Shown: positions 31,741 through 43,143 of the stretch, in pieces
Numbering within the stretch: position 1 is the stretch's first letter
How the letters are laid out: every line of letters begins with the position of its first letter
Assembly: GCF_000247695.1 (NCBI RefSeq)
Contig: NW_004624805.1
Location: 4,514,946-4,578,945, forward strand
DNA length: 64,000 nucleotides
From: Heterocephalus glaber
Lineage: Eukaryota > Chordata > Mammalia > Rodentia > Bathyergidae
Direction: 5' to 3'
Notes under the pieces: generated by a model
Database searches by the model: none
Told to the model about the DNA's origin: nothing
The model's input: only the letters and a program-made list of their open reading frames with translations
Made by a program: the position numbers and the translations under genes

Positions 31741-32640
31741 ACAAATAAATTAAAAATCTGTTTTTAAGATACATAGAGAAATACATATAACGTGATGGCT
31801 GGAATTAGCTTCAGAATAATTGTGGGATGACATAATTATGTCACTGATAATGCTTGAGTTTTCATTTCAAAAGTTTAAAAATTTGAGCAAAATTGAAAAA
31901 TTAAAAATGTGAACTTGTGACTGAAGAGTTTGGGACTGTTACCAAGCCAATAGCACAGGCCAGAGGGTGGCAAGTTGTGCTCAGAAGACTTTGCAGCTTT
32001 GTGGCTTCGAGAAGCTTTCGGAACTTATCTGATCCTAGGTGATTCTCCTTGCTCCATCCATATCTTTCTGTGGACCTTTCTCCCCATTTTATTCAACCAG
32101 TTCTGTGACGCAGTGGAACTGACCTACTATACCTATCAGTGAAATAGCTGGACACGTGATGTAGTCAAAAAGGCCATTTTTGCCAAGAAACATCTTTCCT
32201 TCTTCGTCCATACCTGAAGTTCCCTGAACAAAAGCAATTAGTGCCAGGTAACAATGCCTTCAATAAAAATTACACACATAGTCACAGACAGTCATACAGC
32301 TATCTTTTGCTTTTCAACTCTGGGGCACAGATGTAACCTTGTCTCTGAGACAGTTGATTGCTTGAATACCTACCTACATGCTCAACTTCCAGGCAGACTA
32401 CTAACATCCTCTTAAGAACTCTTAGCTCTCTAAGGGTTCAAACCCTTCAGGAAGAAGGGAATTAGAGATTAGTCCCTCTTCCTATTCTGTCCCCTACCTC
32501 ATGGCTTCTTGTATCCTCACAGGGTCATTGCGGAAGGCTGGCCTACCATTTGGCAGAAAATGGTTTCCCACCATTGTTGGGATGAACCCATTGGTCCAGA
32601 TTTCTGCCCTAGCCTGCAATGTACCCTACATTAGATGCTA
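31741..32640. other. no gene seen
   Basis: Unclassified sequence. Confidence 0.4.
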
Positions 32641-32644
32641 TGTT

Positions 32645-32765
32645 TTCTCTCTGTTTCTGTTTCTTTGTCTCTCTCTGTCTCTGTCTATCCATCTCTCTCT
32701 ACCTGTGTCTCTCTGTGTGTGTCTCTCTCTGTCTCTCTTTCTCTCTCCTCCTCCTCCTCTTCCTT
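32645..32765 (+). repeat. (TCTC/TCTG)n polypyrimidine tract
   Basis: About 120 bases of CT/TCTG/TGTG repeats. The apparent leucine/serine-rich frames here are only readings of this tract. Confidence 0.85.
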
Positions 32766-32785
32766 CCCCACCTTGCTTTTCACTA

Positions 32786-32852
32786 CTGGTATCCAACCCA
32801 GGCCCTTATGCATGCTAGGTAAGTGCTATACCGCTAAGCCACATCTGACCCC
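32786..32852 (-). mobile_element. old ID-type SINE
   Basis: 'ctggtatccaacccaggccc', 'taagtgctataccgctaagc' and 'cacatctgacccc' form a diverged reverse-complement ID. Confidence 0.6.
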
Positions 32853-33349
32853 TTAAAACTCTTTTCAGTGAAGACTCTTGTACTGAGCTTTGCTGCCCAA
32901 AGCACTCTCACTATGCTGAGGTGAGGCCTGGATTTGCTTCAAATAGAAACATACCCTGGGTCACATATATTTCCCCCTCAATTGCCATATGCCAAGCTTC
33001 ACCAAAATTCTATCTGCCACTATCAATAAAAAAGAGTTTCACAGCGGTTAGCTTTGTGTAATCAAAGAAGAGATCCACTTAAATTCTGTGTTCAGGACCC
33101 AGCAGTCCTATCTAAACTTCCTGATGCAAAACTAAAAGAGCTACTGGACTGCCAGTCACAGGGCAAAGATCTATGCCAGGGTAAGTTTTCTCTCTCTCTA
33201 TTCAGGATTATCTGACTCCTTTCAAGAAAACAAGCAAACAAAACTCATCCTATTTTTGGATAAGAAAGATGTGCCACATTATCCTTCTCTGGCATAGGTT
33301 TACAGGGAATTTCAATTTTGCTGATCTGTATTTCTTTTTCTTTTTTCTT
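32853..33349. other. no gene seen
   Basis: Unclassified sequence. Confidence 0.4.
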
Positions 33350-33424
33350 GTGGTATTAGGGATTGAACCCAGGCACTCATGCATGTCAGGCAAGTGCTCT
33401 ACCACTAGGCTGTATCCCTAGCCC
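33350..33424 (-). mobile_element. old ID-type SINE
   Basis: 'tggtattagggattgaaccc', 'agtgctctaccactaggctg' and 'tatccctagccc', reverse-complement ID of the older form. Confidence 0.7.
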
Positions 33425-33840
33425 TCTCATGTTCTCACTAATGAGCGTATCTTTAGTATGTAGTAAATACGAGCATGAATTTAATATGTAATAAAGTACT
33501 ATAAAATAGGTGTAAACAAATAAGTGAACATAAAAGCCACAAGCCATGAGGGCGTTTCAGCAGGCCCAGTGAGGTGCTAAAGTGGATGTTCCATGGCAGA
33601 ATTTGGCACCTACCAGAAAATGTTTATAAAAAGCAGCAGGAGATAACAAAGGCAAGTTTCATATGCGTTACCAAGCCTCTCCTCCTTCTCCTCTTTTCAG
33701 TAATCCTGAGGAAAAACATTACCTCATGAGACTTCTGAGGGATAATGGAATTTTGTGGAGACACTCAACTCAGTTAAATATGTCATCTCTTTTTTGATGT
33801 GCCACCCATCGCAGTAGGTACCATAGAAAGTACAGAATAA
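33425..33840. other. no gene seen
   Basis: Unclassified sequence. Confidence 0.4.
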
Positions 33841-33855
33841 AAGAGGAAGATATAG

Positions 33856-33943
33856 GGCCGGGGGTTTAGCTCAGTGGTTTCGTCACCCGCTGTGCAGGCA
33901 CAAGGACCAGAGTTCAATCCCCGGTACCAAAAAACAACAAAAA
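33856..33943 (+). mobile_element. ID-type SINE with 15-bp target-site duplication
   Basis: 'ggccgggggtttagctcagt' to 'tcaatccccggtacc' with an A-rich tail. Perfect repeats aagaggaagatatag lie at 33841-33855 and 33944-33958. A recent insertion. Confidence 0.95.
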
Positions 33944-34004
33944 AAGAGGAAGATATAGTCCTTGTCCTCGAGAGCAGTCTATTAGGGGCCTTGGGACTTG
34001 CTAC

Positions 34005-34338
34005 ACAGTTAGAACTTGAATGTCCCCCAAGACCCTGTGTGGAAGGCTTGGCAGCCTGAGGCACTGCTGGAAAGTGGTGGAGCCCTTAGGCGGCAGCACC
34101 TAGCGGAAGGAAGCTGGGTCACCAAGGCTGTCTTGACATCTTCCTCCCTCCCTCTCTTTTGCTCCCTGGCTACCATGAGGTAAGCAGGCCGCCCCGGCCA
34201 CAAACTCCCCCATGATGAACTGCGCTGCCATAGGCTCGAGTCCTCAGACCTGGAGTGAAGCTGTGAGAAAAAGCAAACCTTTCCTCTTTTAAGTTGATTA
34301 CCTCAGGTATCCCATCTCGGTGAAGGAAATCTAACACA
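34005..34338 (+). mobile_element. MaLR LTR
   Basis: 'aacttgaatgtcccccaaga', 'ctggaaagtggtggagccct', 'catgatgaactgcgctgcca' and 'ctcttttaagttgattacct' occur in MaLR LTR order on the plus strand. It has no coding capacity. Confidence 0.65.
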
Positions 34339-34583
34339 GAACTGTACACAAAGGACTTTAAAATGAGATACATTGGGGAATCACAACGGGGCATGTGCTC
34401 AGGGTGGCTGGATGGGAGGGCATTAGGAGTGTTTCATTGGGTCTTCAGGAGACTCAGAGGTGGATGTCCTCAGGTCAGGTACACGCTCATGACGCCATTG
34501 CCATGTATAGAACAGACTGGTAAGTATTCTAAAGAATGCTCATGTTCGTGTGGAGTTTGACCTCTTTCAAAGTATAATTTCAG
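34339..34583. other. no gene seen
   Basis: Unclassified sequence. Confidence 0.4.
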
Positions 34584-34632
34584 GAAGCTGGGGGTGCAGC
34601 TCATGGTAGAATGTCCCTAGCACCACCACAAC
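34584..34632 (+). mobile_element. old, internally deleted ID-type SINE
   Basis: 'gctgggggtgcagctcatgg' then 'tagaatgtccctagcaccac'. The middle is missing. Confidence 0.45.
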
Positions 34633-34792
34633 AAAAGCAGACAAACCTACAGTGCCCCTGAAATATTTAAGATAATTTTGATATAAAACTGTGAAGTGAT
34701 GAGTCCAATGGAAAATATTCTTTCTTGTCTTAACTGTGTCTATGATGATCTGTTTTTATCATTAAAGTGATAGCCCTATTAAGAAATTTGAG

Positions 34793-34880
34793 GCCCGAGG
34801 ATTTAGCACAGTGGTGACACACTTGCCTCACAAGTGCAAGGTCCTGAGTTCAATCCCTGGTACCGAAAGGAAAAGAAAAA
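34793..34880 (+). mobile_element. ID-type SINE
   Basis: 'aggcccgaggatttagcaca' to 'tcaatccctggtaccgaaag' with an A-rich tail that adjoins the next SINE. Confidence 0.88.
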
Positions 34881-34887
34881 ACAATCT

Positions 34888-35018
34888 GAATCTGGGCATA
34901 GTGGTGCACACCTGTAATCACAGCACTCCAGAAGGCTGAGGCAGGAAGACTGCTAGTTCCAGCCCAGCCTGGGCAACTAAGTAAGTGGAGGCCCTGGGTT
35001 CAATCCTCAGTATTGAAG
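34888..35018 (+). mobile_element. B1-dID composite SINE
   Basis: B1 part 'tctgggcatagtggtgcaca' to 'cccagcctgggcaacta', then ID 3' part 'gaggccctgggttcaatcct'. It is on the plus strand, so the B1-then-ID order reads directly. Confidence 0.82.
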
Positions 35019-36365
35019 GAGGGAAAAAAAAAGAACCTTGAAGTTTTCTACACCTCGATCTTAGGGAAGTCTTGGAAGGAAGACAAAAGGATTCCAGAAA
35101 TAGTCTAAATTGTGCTTGGTGAGCAAACACCAGTCTCTGTAGAACGCCTTGTATCTATAAATAAGTTATAGCTCTACGAAAGACAGTATCGGCCACTGGT
35201 GGTGGAAGAGAACACCAAGTCCAGCTAACAACAGTGTGGAGATTCATGTTCTGAAGAGAAACCTGGATTGCTTCCTACCCAAAACAAAAATAAAACAACG
35301 AATGAAAAACTGGCACATTTCCTCAGGCAGCTTTTTACATGGAAACTCAAGTCTTCATTTTTCCTAATAAGGTCTCATGATGTTTGTTTTTATTTTTTTA
35401 ATGTATTCTTTTCTAATTAACCCTAGTCTTTGGGCTCTTATGTTGACTCTGAGGGAGAGGAGAGGCCCAGACTTCCGTTCTCAAGTGGATCAGGAAATTG
35501 CTCCCTTTCCATTCTCTACTCAATAGCCAAGGATTGTTGTTCAACCAGACAACAAGTTAAAAAAAAAAAAATACCCCATTAAATTAAATATAAACGCTAA
35601 CTCTCCCTGCAGTGCAGAGCTGTTCACATGGTGCCTACTTCATGTCCACCAAGGGCCACGCTATTGAAAATGCTGTTTTAGGGACAAAAAGCAGTTTCGC
35701 CTGAGATGTTAGAGGCAGAACGCTGTGGGCAAAGTGGTCCCTGACGTGGCTTTTGCTTCGGCACAGGGACTCTGGATTCCCTGAGTTCTCAAAGGACGAG
35801 CATGCTCACCAGGGAAGGGGGCCCGTCCACCGCCCCACAGGGGAAAGAGCATTGTCTCTGTTAGTCACTACAGTGGATGGGCCGTATCTGACCCTGCAAG
35901 GGTCAGGGCCCGCGGAAGGAGAAAGGACACGGCGTGGGTTGTTTGAAGAGAGATGTAAAGCCACAGGTGATGAGGAGGGGCTTGAACTATGCAGGCGGAA
36001 GCTGGATTGTCTCGTTCTGCTCACTGTTTCTCACCACAAACTTCCAGCTATCACAAAAGAACAGATGTCAAGGGAGAAACTTATGAAGGGGAAAAAAAGG
36101 TGCTCTTTTCCCACATCCTGCTCTTTGAAGTTTAACAAAGGGGGAGGTGGCTTTTGCTCAAGGTAGGATCAAACGGCATCTGGAAATCAACAAGCTAGAG
36201 GTGGCGCAGGACTCTGAAGGGCAAGGCTTAGATGTTGGACACGAATGAGAACCCTGGAAAGAAAGCAAGGTGCTACTGTGTCTTCTCAATGCTCCACCGA
36301 GTCATTATTTTAACTCTTCTATGAAGAAAGATGGATCTACACATAGGAGCTGTCTCCGTGTTTGG
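35019..36365. other. no gene seen
   Basis: Unclassified. The longest frame (35753-36166, plus, 137 codons) has no recognisable domain. Confidence 0.4.
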
Positions 36366-36515
36366 TCTTGTTTGTTTGTTTATTTGTTTGTTTGAGACAA
36401 GGTTTCACTTTGTAGTCTAGTGTGGCCTTGTCCCGGGCTGGCCTCGAACTCAGCAATCTTCCTTCGTCAGCCTCCCGAGTGCTAGGATTATAGGCATCTG
36501 CCAGCACACCCGGCC
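36366..36515 (-). mobile_element. B1 SINE
   Basis: A (TTTG)n tail, then 'gagacaaggtttcactttgt', 'gggctggcctcgaactcag' and 'ctgccagcacacccggcc'. Flanks 'ctccgtgtttg' (36354) and 'ctctgtgtttg' (36516) are a likely target duplication. Confidence 0.9.
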
Positions 36516-37210
36516 TCTGTGTTTGATTTAACATAAAGACGTGGGCATGTGCTCTTGCTGGCAACCTTTAGACCTGTCTTTGTTGGGATAACTTGTACAA
36601 GGTGTTCTGGGAGGAACAGTATGACTGTTCCGCCAGGGGAGAGGAGTTTAAAAGATTACTAATACATTTAGCAGAGTAGACCAAGTGCTGGAGATACATG
36701 CAGAAAGAAGGGATTAATTTTGGATGGAAGAATTGGGCAAGACTCCACAGATTTGAGTGGGGCCCCGAAAGGCAAATGGAATTTCATGAGGCAGAGGAAC
36801 ACAGACACAGATTCCTTTGGGCATGGATGAAGCCTTCCCTTGTAGTTTCCAGGGATTCCAGGAGGAGCAGGAATGTGAGAGTCAGTATATGACACACTTC
36901 TCCCATATCCCAAGGCATTGGGGAAATAGGGCAGTGCCACCTCTTGGGGTGGGTCCCTGTGCTTGGAGCAGGAAAAGAGCTGTGATTAAGGCAGCTTGGA
37001 GGGCGGAGGAAGGGAAGGAAGGAAGCAGGTGTACACCCCACGGAGCAGCAGAAGGACCTGAGGTCCTGGACCTGTTCCTTCCGGAGACCCAGCCTCATCT
37101 CTTGCCTCGGGTTCTGTAAGACACTAGTACCCTTGACTAATGTCTTCTCTTCACATTATCTGGGTTTGAATTGGGAATCTATCCCTCCAGCCAAAAGCAT
37201 CCAGATTAAG
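36516..37210. other. no gene seen
   Basis: Unclassified. Frames of 90-104 codons on both strands overlap each other and have no recognisable domain. Confidence 0.4.
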
Positions 37211-37298
37211 GGGCCAGGGATTTCACTCAGTGGTGCCGCCACTTCCTCCCTCGCAAGTGCAAGGTCCTGAGTTGGATCCCTGGTACCAAAAAAAAAAG
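37211..37298 (+). mobile_element. ID-type SINE
   Basis: 'gggccagggatttcactcag' to 'ttggatccctggtacc' and an A-tail. Confidence 0.9.
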
Positions 37299-37912
37299 AA
37301 TCCTGATGAATCCAGTTCCATTATTTTCTCTCATTAGACAATGATTAAAGCCAAGTTATAAGTCATTTTTATTTCCTTTTGGTCACATTTCAAGAGATTA
37401 AGATAGCTAGAGAATTGCAATTGTTGCTTGCTGCCTTGGGCAGTGGCAATGCACGATGGCAAACAGCCCCAATCAGGGCACACAGGGCTGTGCACAGAAG
37501 AGCTCATAGGCTGGGACTCACATGGAGGTGGGCCGCTTCTGCAGATGTGCTTAGGTGGGACTCTACTATTTGGGACCTACCCTGGGACTCAGCAAAAAGT
37601 AGTCAGCTGAGTTGAGCCCTATTCTGTCTTTTAAACCACACTGGCTTTTCCTGACACGAACTTGCTCTCCCCCACCCCTCATGATTCCCCACAAAGGCTG
37701 TGTGTCAAGGGAACTTGAGACAAAGGCCTATTCACCAGTTTCCTGGGAAAGCAGCAATCTAGACATTTGCAAAAGTAAGGAAAATAACTGACCATGTGAA
37801 TTTTTAACAGTTCAAGTCTGTGTGGCCCTGTAGACAACCCTATTGCTAGCCCTCATTTCTCAAGCCTGAGCAGTTTAAGGACTGAACTGATGCGTTTTCA
37901 TATTTGTATGTT
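37299..37912. other. no gene seen
   Basis: Unclassified sequence. Confidence 0.4.
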
Positions 37913-37929
37913 TCTGCTATTGTGTATTT

Positions 37930-38282
37930 CTTTTTTTTGTATTAAATTCTTTTATTGGTACATTGTAGGTATACAACACAATTACATTTCTCATTGGGAA
38001 TTGTACCTTTATATAATGCATCTTGGTTCTTATTTTTCCCCCATTCCTAGCCCTCCCTTCACACCCTCCACCCTTCCCTATTTACAAAGACTTTATTTCC
38101 ATTTTTTCCATTTCTCATCATTTTTTCCTTTCCCTTCTTTCCTTTCCCCTGCCCCTCCCACTACCCCTACCCCTTTGGACCTTTTCTTCCTATTTTACAT
38201 TATCGATTATTCATTCTAATCATTGATACATTTTAGGTATATGATATAATGACATTCATCATTGGAAATTTGCACCTTTACA
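37930..38282 (-). mobile_element. LINE-1 3' end carrying two tandem terminal copies
   Basis: Two same-orientation copies of the L1 terminal motif lie at 37955-38040 and 38220-38282, separated by one C/T-rich (plus-strand) 3' UTR tract. The whole unit is bounded by a 17-bp direct repeat with two mismatches, tctgctattgtgtattt at 37913-37929 and tctgctattatatattt at 38283-38299. It therefore inserted as one piece with the duplication already present. Confidence 0.8.
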
Positions 38283-38299
38283 TCTGCTATTATATATTT

Positions 38300-38581
38300 T
38301 GAAATCTGTCATTTTCAATTTGGGGCCACTAATTTATCGCAGTGAATTTAAAAATACACCTGAATGATAATCATCTTTTTTATTCTCTCAGGTTTCATTA
38401 TTTATTGAGTCTACACTCTTGTTTCTTATTCACTTCTCATATTTCCCAAGACCTCGGCGATTTATGTGCTTTTATTTCCTCCCTTCTCCTCTTGGCTCAA
38501 CAACATGCTTCCGTGAATATGTTAGAATGGAACCCAAAATGCAAAGATGCGGCTTTAGAAGGTGCTGTAGAAAACCAACAT
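38300..38581. other. no gene seen
   Basis: A 157-codon plus frame (38342-38815) runs through the following SINE, so it is not taken as a gene. Confidence 0.45.
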
Positions 38582-38582
38582 A

Positions 38583-38676
38583 GGGGCCGGGGATTTAGCT
38601 CAGTGGTTCTACCGCCTGCCTTGCAGCTGCAAGGTCCCAAGTTCGATTCCCGGTACCAAAACAAACAAACCAACCA
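38583..38676 (+). mobile_element. ID-type SINE with target-site duplication
   Basis: 'ggggccggggatttagctca' to 'tcgattcccggtacc' with an (AAAC)n tail. The short repeat ccaacata lies just before and just after it. Confidence 0.9.
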
Positions 38677-38679
38677 ACC

Positions 38680-39540
38680 CAACATACGACAAGACCACCC
38701 TTTGTTCCCAAGGGTCCTTTTTACTATTCACCACGGCAGGGAACTCAGTCTTGTTTTTGAACAAAAATGGACTCTTTCTGATTCAACACATCTTCCTGAC
38801 ACACAGACCTTGTAGTATGCAGGGGGGTATGTATTGGACAGTCTCTCATTATATCTTGTTCCTATGATAGTTTAGTAAAACAATGATGACATGGAAATTA
38901 TTTCAACTATCATGAAATAAAAAGTAAGCAGTAAGGCTTTGTTATTAAATTCAATCAGATATTCTTCACTGAGGTACAGATTTCTCATAACTAATATAAG
39001 GGCTCTCTACTTAGTACCTATGTATAAATTACTGTCTTATGGTTTTAAATACTCTTATGGTAAAAATTCAAAATGTTTAAAAATGCTGTCATTCATAAAG
39101 TCAGGACAATAACTGAAAGTGACAATGGAAATGGATTTCTTCCCTGTAACATCAAGGACAGAAAGAGCATGCCACCTTTCTCAGCAGGACACAGTGAGGA
39201 CCCCCCCACCCCGCTGGTGTTTCCCCAGTACCAGGCATCTGTTCAGAGTCCAGCTCTGCATTCTGGATCAGGCTCAGCTGTCTGTCACTGACACGAGTTA
39301 ACGCTCCTCGCCATTTATCCAGGGTGCTTGACATGTCCGCCACATTCAAGAAAGGACTGGCGTAAATCAAACACTATTTGGAACACCTAAAGAAAGCTGA
39401 GGGTTTAGGTATAATTTCCAACCTCAGAACACTTGCTATGTATCAAACGTTGCAAGTTTTCCTATTCTTATCTCTCAGTAGAGTAAAACAGAGATCTTTT
39501 ATCTTGAGTTCAGTCAAAGCCCCCTGACTTTTCTTTTCTT
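38680..39540. other. no gene seen
   Basis: Unclassified sequence. Confidence 0.4.
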
Positions 39541-39545
39541 TCCCA

Positions 39546-39725
39546 GCACTGGGGACTGAACCCAGGACCTTCACACTGAGCTACATCTCCAGCCTCTTTT
39601 ATTTTTTATTTTGAGACAAGATCTTGCTAAGTCACTAAGTTTCCCAGGCTGGCCTGGAACTTTCGATCCTCCTGCCTCTGCCTCCCAGAGTGCTGCGATT
39701 CTAGGCCTACATCACCGTGTCTGGC
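39546..39725 (-). mobile_element. B1-dID composite SINE
   Basis: Plus strand: ID part 'cactggggactgaacccagg' and 'gagctacatctccagcc', then B1 part 'gagacaagatcttgctaagt' to 'gtgctgcgattctaggcc'. Its end is used as the target site of the next L1 insertion. Confidence 0.82.
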
Positions 39726-39729
39726 TTTC

Positions 39730-40151
39730 TTTCTTTTTTTTTTTTTTGTATATCCTTTTATTGGTACATTTTAGGTATACAATATAATGACATTCATCAT
39801 TGGAAATTTGCACCTTTACATAATCTCTCTTGGTTCTTATTNNNNNNNNNNNNNNNNNNNNNNNNNNNNNNNNNNNNNNNNNNNNNNNNNNNNNNNNNNN
39901 NNNNNNNNNNNNNNNNNNNNNNNNNNNNNNNNNNNNNNNNNTACATTTTAGGTGAACAATATAATGACATTCATCATTGGAAATCTGCACCTTTACATAA
40001 TCTCTCTTGGTTCTTATTTTTCCCCCTTCCCCTGCCCTCCCTTCACCCCCTCCATCCCTCCCTATTTACAAAGACTTTGTTTCCATTTTTTCATTTTCTC
40101 ATATTAATTCTATTCCCTTCTTTCCTTTCTCCTACCCCTCCCACTTCCCCC
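39730..40151 (-). mobile_element. LINE-1 3' end containing the assembly gap
   Basis: The unit is bounded by 11-bp repeats gtctggctttc at 39719-39729 and 40152-40162. It holds two copies of the terminal motif, at 39765-39841 and 39942-40018, differing at 3 of about 77 positions, one on each side of the N run. It is followed by the C/T-rich 3' UTR tract. Minus-strand orientation. Confidence 0.85.
39842..39941. other. assembly gap, 100 N
   Basis: Exactly 100 N, a conventional placeholder. True length unknown. Confidence 0.99.
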
Positions 40152-40162
40152 GTCTGGCTTTC

Positions 40163-40552
40163 AATTCTCATTTTTTAAGAGAATGCCTATTTTTATGAAG
40201 TGTAGGGCTATCGAAAGCACTGAAGGCATGCGAGGAAAACAATTAATGAAAATTATGAGCTGTGTTTGTCACAAAGTTAGTGTTGCTTTAATACTTTCTT
40301 TTTATTTTTTCTTTGTCAATACACAGACTCTGAACTGTGGCTCTAACCCCAACTCCAGAGGTGAGAGAAGGAACCCAGGAAGTTCATCTGCACGTGGAAA
40401 GTATATTTTGCTGACACTTACAGTGTCAGAGCACATATGTTGAGCACATTTTCCAGGTATGTAGATAGTCTTGTTCAGGTTGCACACACTGTTTTGGTTT
40501 TGACGACTCTGCCAAGGATCGGAACTGTGAGCTTGACGTCCTGTGCAGAGCG
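40163..40552. other. no gene seen
   Basis: Unclassified sequence. Confidence 0.4.
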
Positions 40553-40670
40553 TGCTGTCCAGTAAGGCAGCCGCTGAGCACATGTGGTTATTGGCACTGC
40601 AGTTAAATAAATTAAAACATCATCCTCCAGCAGCCTCATTTCAAGCATTCCATAAGCAAAAGTGCTTATT
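40553..40670. mobile_element. MER3-like hAT DNA transposon remnant
   Basis: 'tgctgtccagtaaggcagcc' with 'gagcacatgtggttattggc' and 'agcctcatttcaagcattcc' resembles the MER3 type of ancient nonautonomous hAT elements. Ends are eroded. Confidence 0.4.
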
Positions 40671-40887
40671 GTGAGTGAGAACTGTATCATCGCCAAAAGG
40701 TCTGTGGGCTGTGCAGGCCACTTCCTTGGGACCCCGAGTCCGTGAACCCCAAGTGCAGCACCATCAGGGAGAAACACAGAGCCCTGGCTCTCCCAGACTT
40801 ACCACGTCAGTCTGCTCTCCACAGAGATCCCCAGGTGTCCCCAGGTGATTTCGGTGCCATTCACGTGTAAGAAGCTCTGCTCTAGTG

Positions 40888-40955
40888 GCCTGGGCGTGTG
40901 GCTCCGTGGTAGGGCCACTTGACTAGCAAGCACAAGTCCCCAGGTTCAGTCCCTT
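40888..40955 (+). mobile_element. old ID-type SINE
   Basis: 'cctgggcgtgtggctccgtg' with 'gactagcaagcacaagtccc' and 'ggttcagtccctt'. A diverged ID. Confidence 0.6.
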
Positions 40956-40999
40956 TCCCTTCCTCCTGATTCCCTCCTACACAGTGATAGTAGCTAAAC

Positions 41000-41140
41000 A
41001 TTTTTTAAGCTCTGACTATGAGTCACACTTTGTTCTAGGGGCTTCTATAGGTGTCTTTTATTACTAACCCTATTTTGCCACTGAGGATTCTGAGATACAA
41101 AGAATGAAGACAAGCTAAAGTCGCAGTGGCTGAGGCAGGG
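41000..41140 (-). mobile_element. MIR/L2 remnant
   Basis: 'ctctgactatgagtcacact' and 'accctattttgccactgagg' with 'attctgagatacaaagaatg' follow the reverse-complement MIR order. Confidence 0.45.
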
Positions 41141-42659
41141 TGGTGCCCAGGCCAGGCCAAAGGCCCCTTGCAGGCTGCTGGCAGTTCCTGGAAGGCAACA
41201 GCATTGGAGGTTTCCCACCAGGTCTGAGCTCCAAATCGAGGCCACCTTCCAAGCCCAGAGGGACGTGTGCAGCCGAGGTCCCACTTGTCTCCCTAAGAAG
41301 CGTCCTTATGTGGATTTGCTGCCAGAGCTCCCCATTTTCATCCGATTTTGTCTCCTTGAGCTCATCTTATCGCTCAACTCTTTTCCCAAATTCCTGGGAA
41401 AAATCCAAAAGAAAGAGCTGCCAGTTAAACTCCCACCAAAATCCTAACAATGCAACCTGGCCCACAGGAGAAAGTAGGCCCCTCCCAGAAGAGCAACAAA
41501 AAGAAGAGCAGCAGAAGAATCAGCTGTTTCCTGCCCCACTAAGTGGCTCTGGGCGAGTCATCATTTTCCCTGCCCTGCTGAGGCCCGGCTCCTCCAATCC
41601 CTCCCCAGTGCTTCCGCTCCCAAATTCTCAGGCCAGCCTATTAAGGCTAGAGAGCTGACCCTTTCAGGCTCCTTTGAGTCTCATGAATTAGAAATGACAG
41701 CACTTCCAGGCCCACAGTGCCCACTAACAGTCTCGAAATTAACTCTGCTGGCCTTTGGCAGACCGCAAAGTACTGACCTGCCTTAAGTGCAGGGCAGGGG
41801 AGGGGCACACCTGGCCTTACCCTTCAGGTGGCTGAACAGGTGTGAGGGCCGGGCCTGTCAGCCTCGCTGGCTTGGTAAACAGGTAGGTATGGCGCATCTG
41901 TGACATATTGCTCAGAACCAACATGAAACACCACAAGGACAATTTCCAGCTCCTCCTTTCTGGAGGGCTGGGATTGTGTCTCTACCCAGACGGATGTCCC
42001 CGTGCTCATGCAGCAGGTGCTCCGTAGGTGTTTACTGAGAGAAGAGGTACAAATGGATGGGGATTCGCCAGTGATTGCTATTACTGCTCAGGAGGCAAAA
42101 GGTGCTTCCTGAGACCGTGTAGCTCCCTGTGCTCCTTCAGGTATCCCAAGGTATTACACGAAAATTCAGACTGATGTTAGTTCAGCTTGACAACTGGGAA
42201 GGTAGAAAGAGAGTGAGGTTATGGTTTGGCCACCACCCAAGCTGGGAGGGTAAAATTTGGTCTTCCTTGTTTGCACTTTGAAGCTCTGTCATGGGGCAAG
42301 GAGAGAGTGTTGGAGCCAGTCTCGCGGGCGAGCTCTGCCGAGTTCATCTGGCAGTGAAAGTTTTGTGGCAACAGGATCTGTCAGGGGGCAGATGCCAGGC
42401 CCGAGGGCAGGGCCTCTAGGTCCTGCAAGGTTCGCTGGGTTTTTCATAAGGCCCTTTGAAAGGAAGAAGGATGGCGAATTGGAGGTGGACTCCGCAAACA
42501 AAAAGAAGCCACGTCGGGCTGCGCCCTTTATTGTCACCCAGCGTTCTGCAGACGCCCACGCTTCGTGCTTCCCATCCAGCCTGTGAGGAGGAAAAATGGG
42601 TTTCTTTATGTCCAGATGGGGCTCCGATCCTTACACAGCCTCATTGAAACACCAGCATT
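41141..42659. other. no gene; GC-richer unique tract
   Basis: 1.5 kb largely free of young repeats and richer in GC than its surroundings. A 172-codon plus frame at 41141-41658 has a Ser/Pro/Gln-rich, low-complexity-like composition and no domain I recognise. A second of 109 codons at 42257-42586 is also unrecognised. Neither has an obvious promoter, polyadenylation signal or splice context, so I do not call them genes. Confidence 0.45.
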
Positions 42660-43143
42660 TTTTTCTTTTTTTCACTTTTTTTATTAGTACGTATTTGTCA
42701 TACGTATCGATCCTATTCATCGGAGGGAATTTGCAGCTGTATATAATATATCGTCATCCTTTTCTCTCATCCCTCTCCCTTCCCTTCAACCCTTCTTCTG
42801 CTCCCCATTTACAAAAGCTTTGTTTTCATTTTTTCCTTCCATTCTTTTTTTCCTTTTCCCTTCCTCCCTTGTTCCCATTTCCATTTGAACATGTTCTTCC
42901 CACTTCCCAGTGTCTATCCTCCACTATGCCCCTTGGTGATCCACTGGGTTTCTCACACAAGAGAAAGAATGTGATATTTAAACTCGCATGTCCAATTTAT
43001 TTCACATAAGATTATGGTCTCGAGGTGCATCCATTTTCCCACAAATGACTGAAGTTTGTCCTCCTTTTTGGCAGAGTAGTACTCCATTGTATATAAAAAC
43101 CACATTTTCTTTATCTGTTTCTTTATCCATTGATGGGCATCTG
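42660..43143 (-). mobile_element. older LINE-1 3' region
   Basis: The same plan as the younger L1 ends but diverged: a C/T-rich tract at 42750-42920, then 'tgatccactgggtttctcac', 'gagtagtactccattgtata' and 'cacattttctttatctgttt'. Minus-strand orientation. Confidence 0.7.

Noticed and set aside
32645..32765. Membrane-protein-like Leu/Ser/Cys-rich frames
   Set aside because: They are readings of a TCTC/TGTG simple repeat in three phases.
20305..37675. Short similarity between 20305-20325 and 37647-37667 (gcttttcctgatatgaactt-like)
   Set aside because: About 20 bases with two mismatches and no extension; too short to be meaningful.
39712..40178. Frames reading through the N run
   Set aside because: They translate L1 3' UTR sequence and undefined bases and are not genes.
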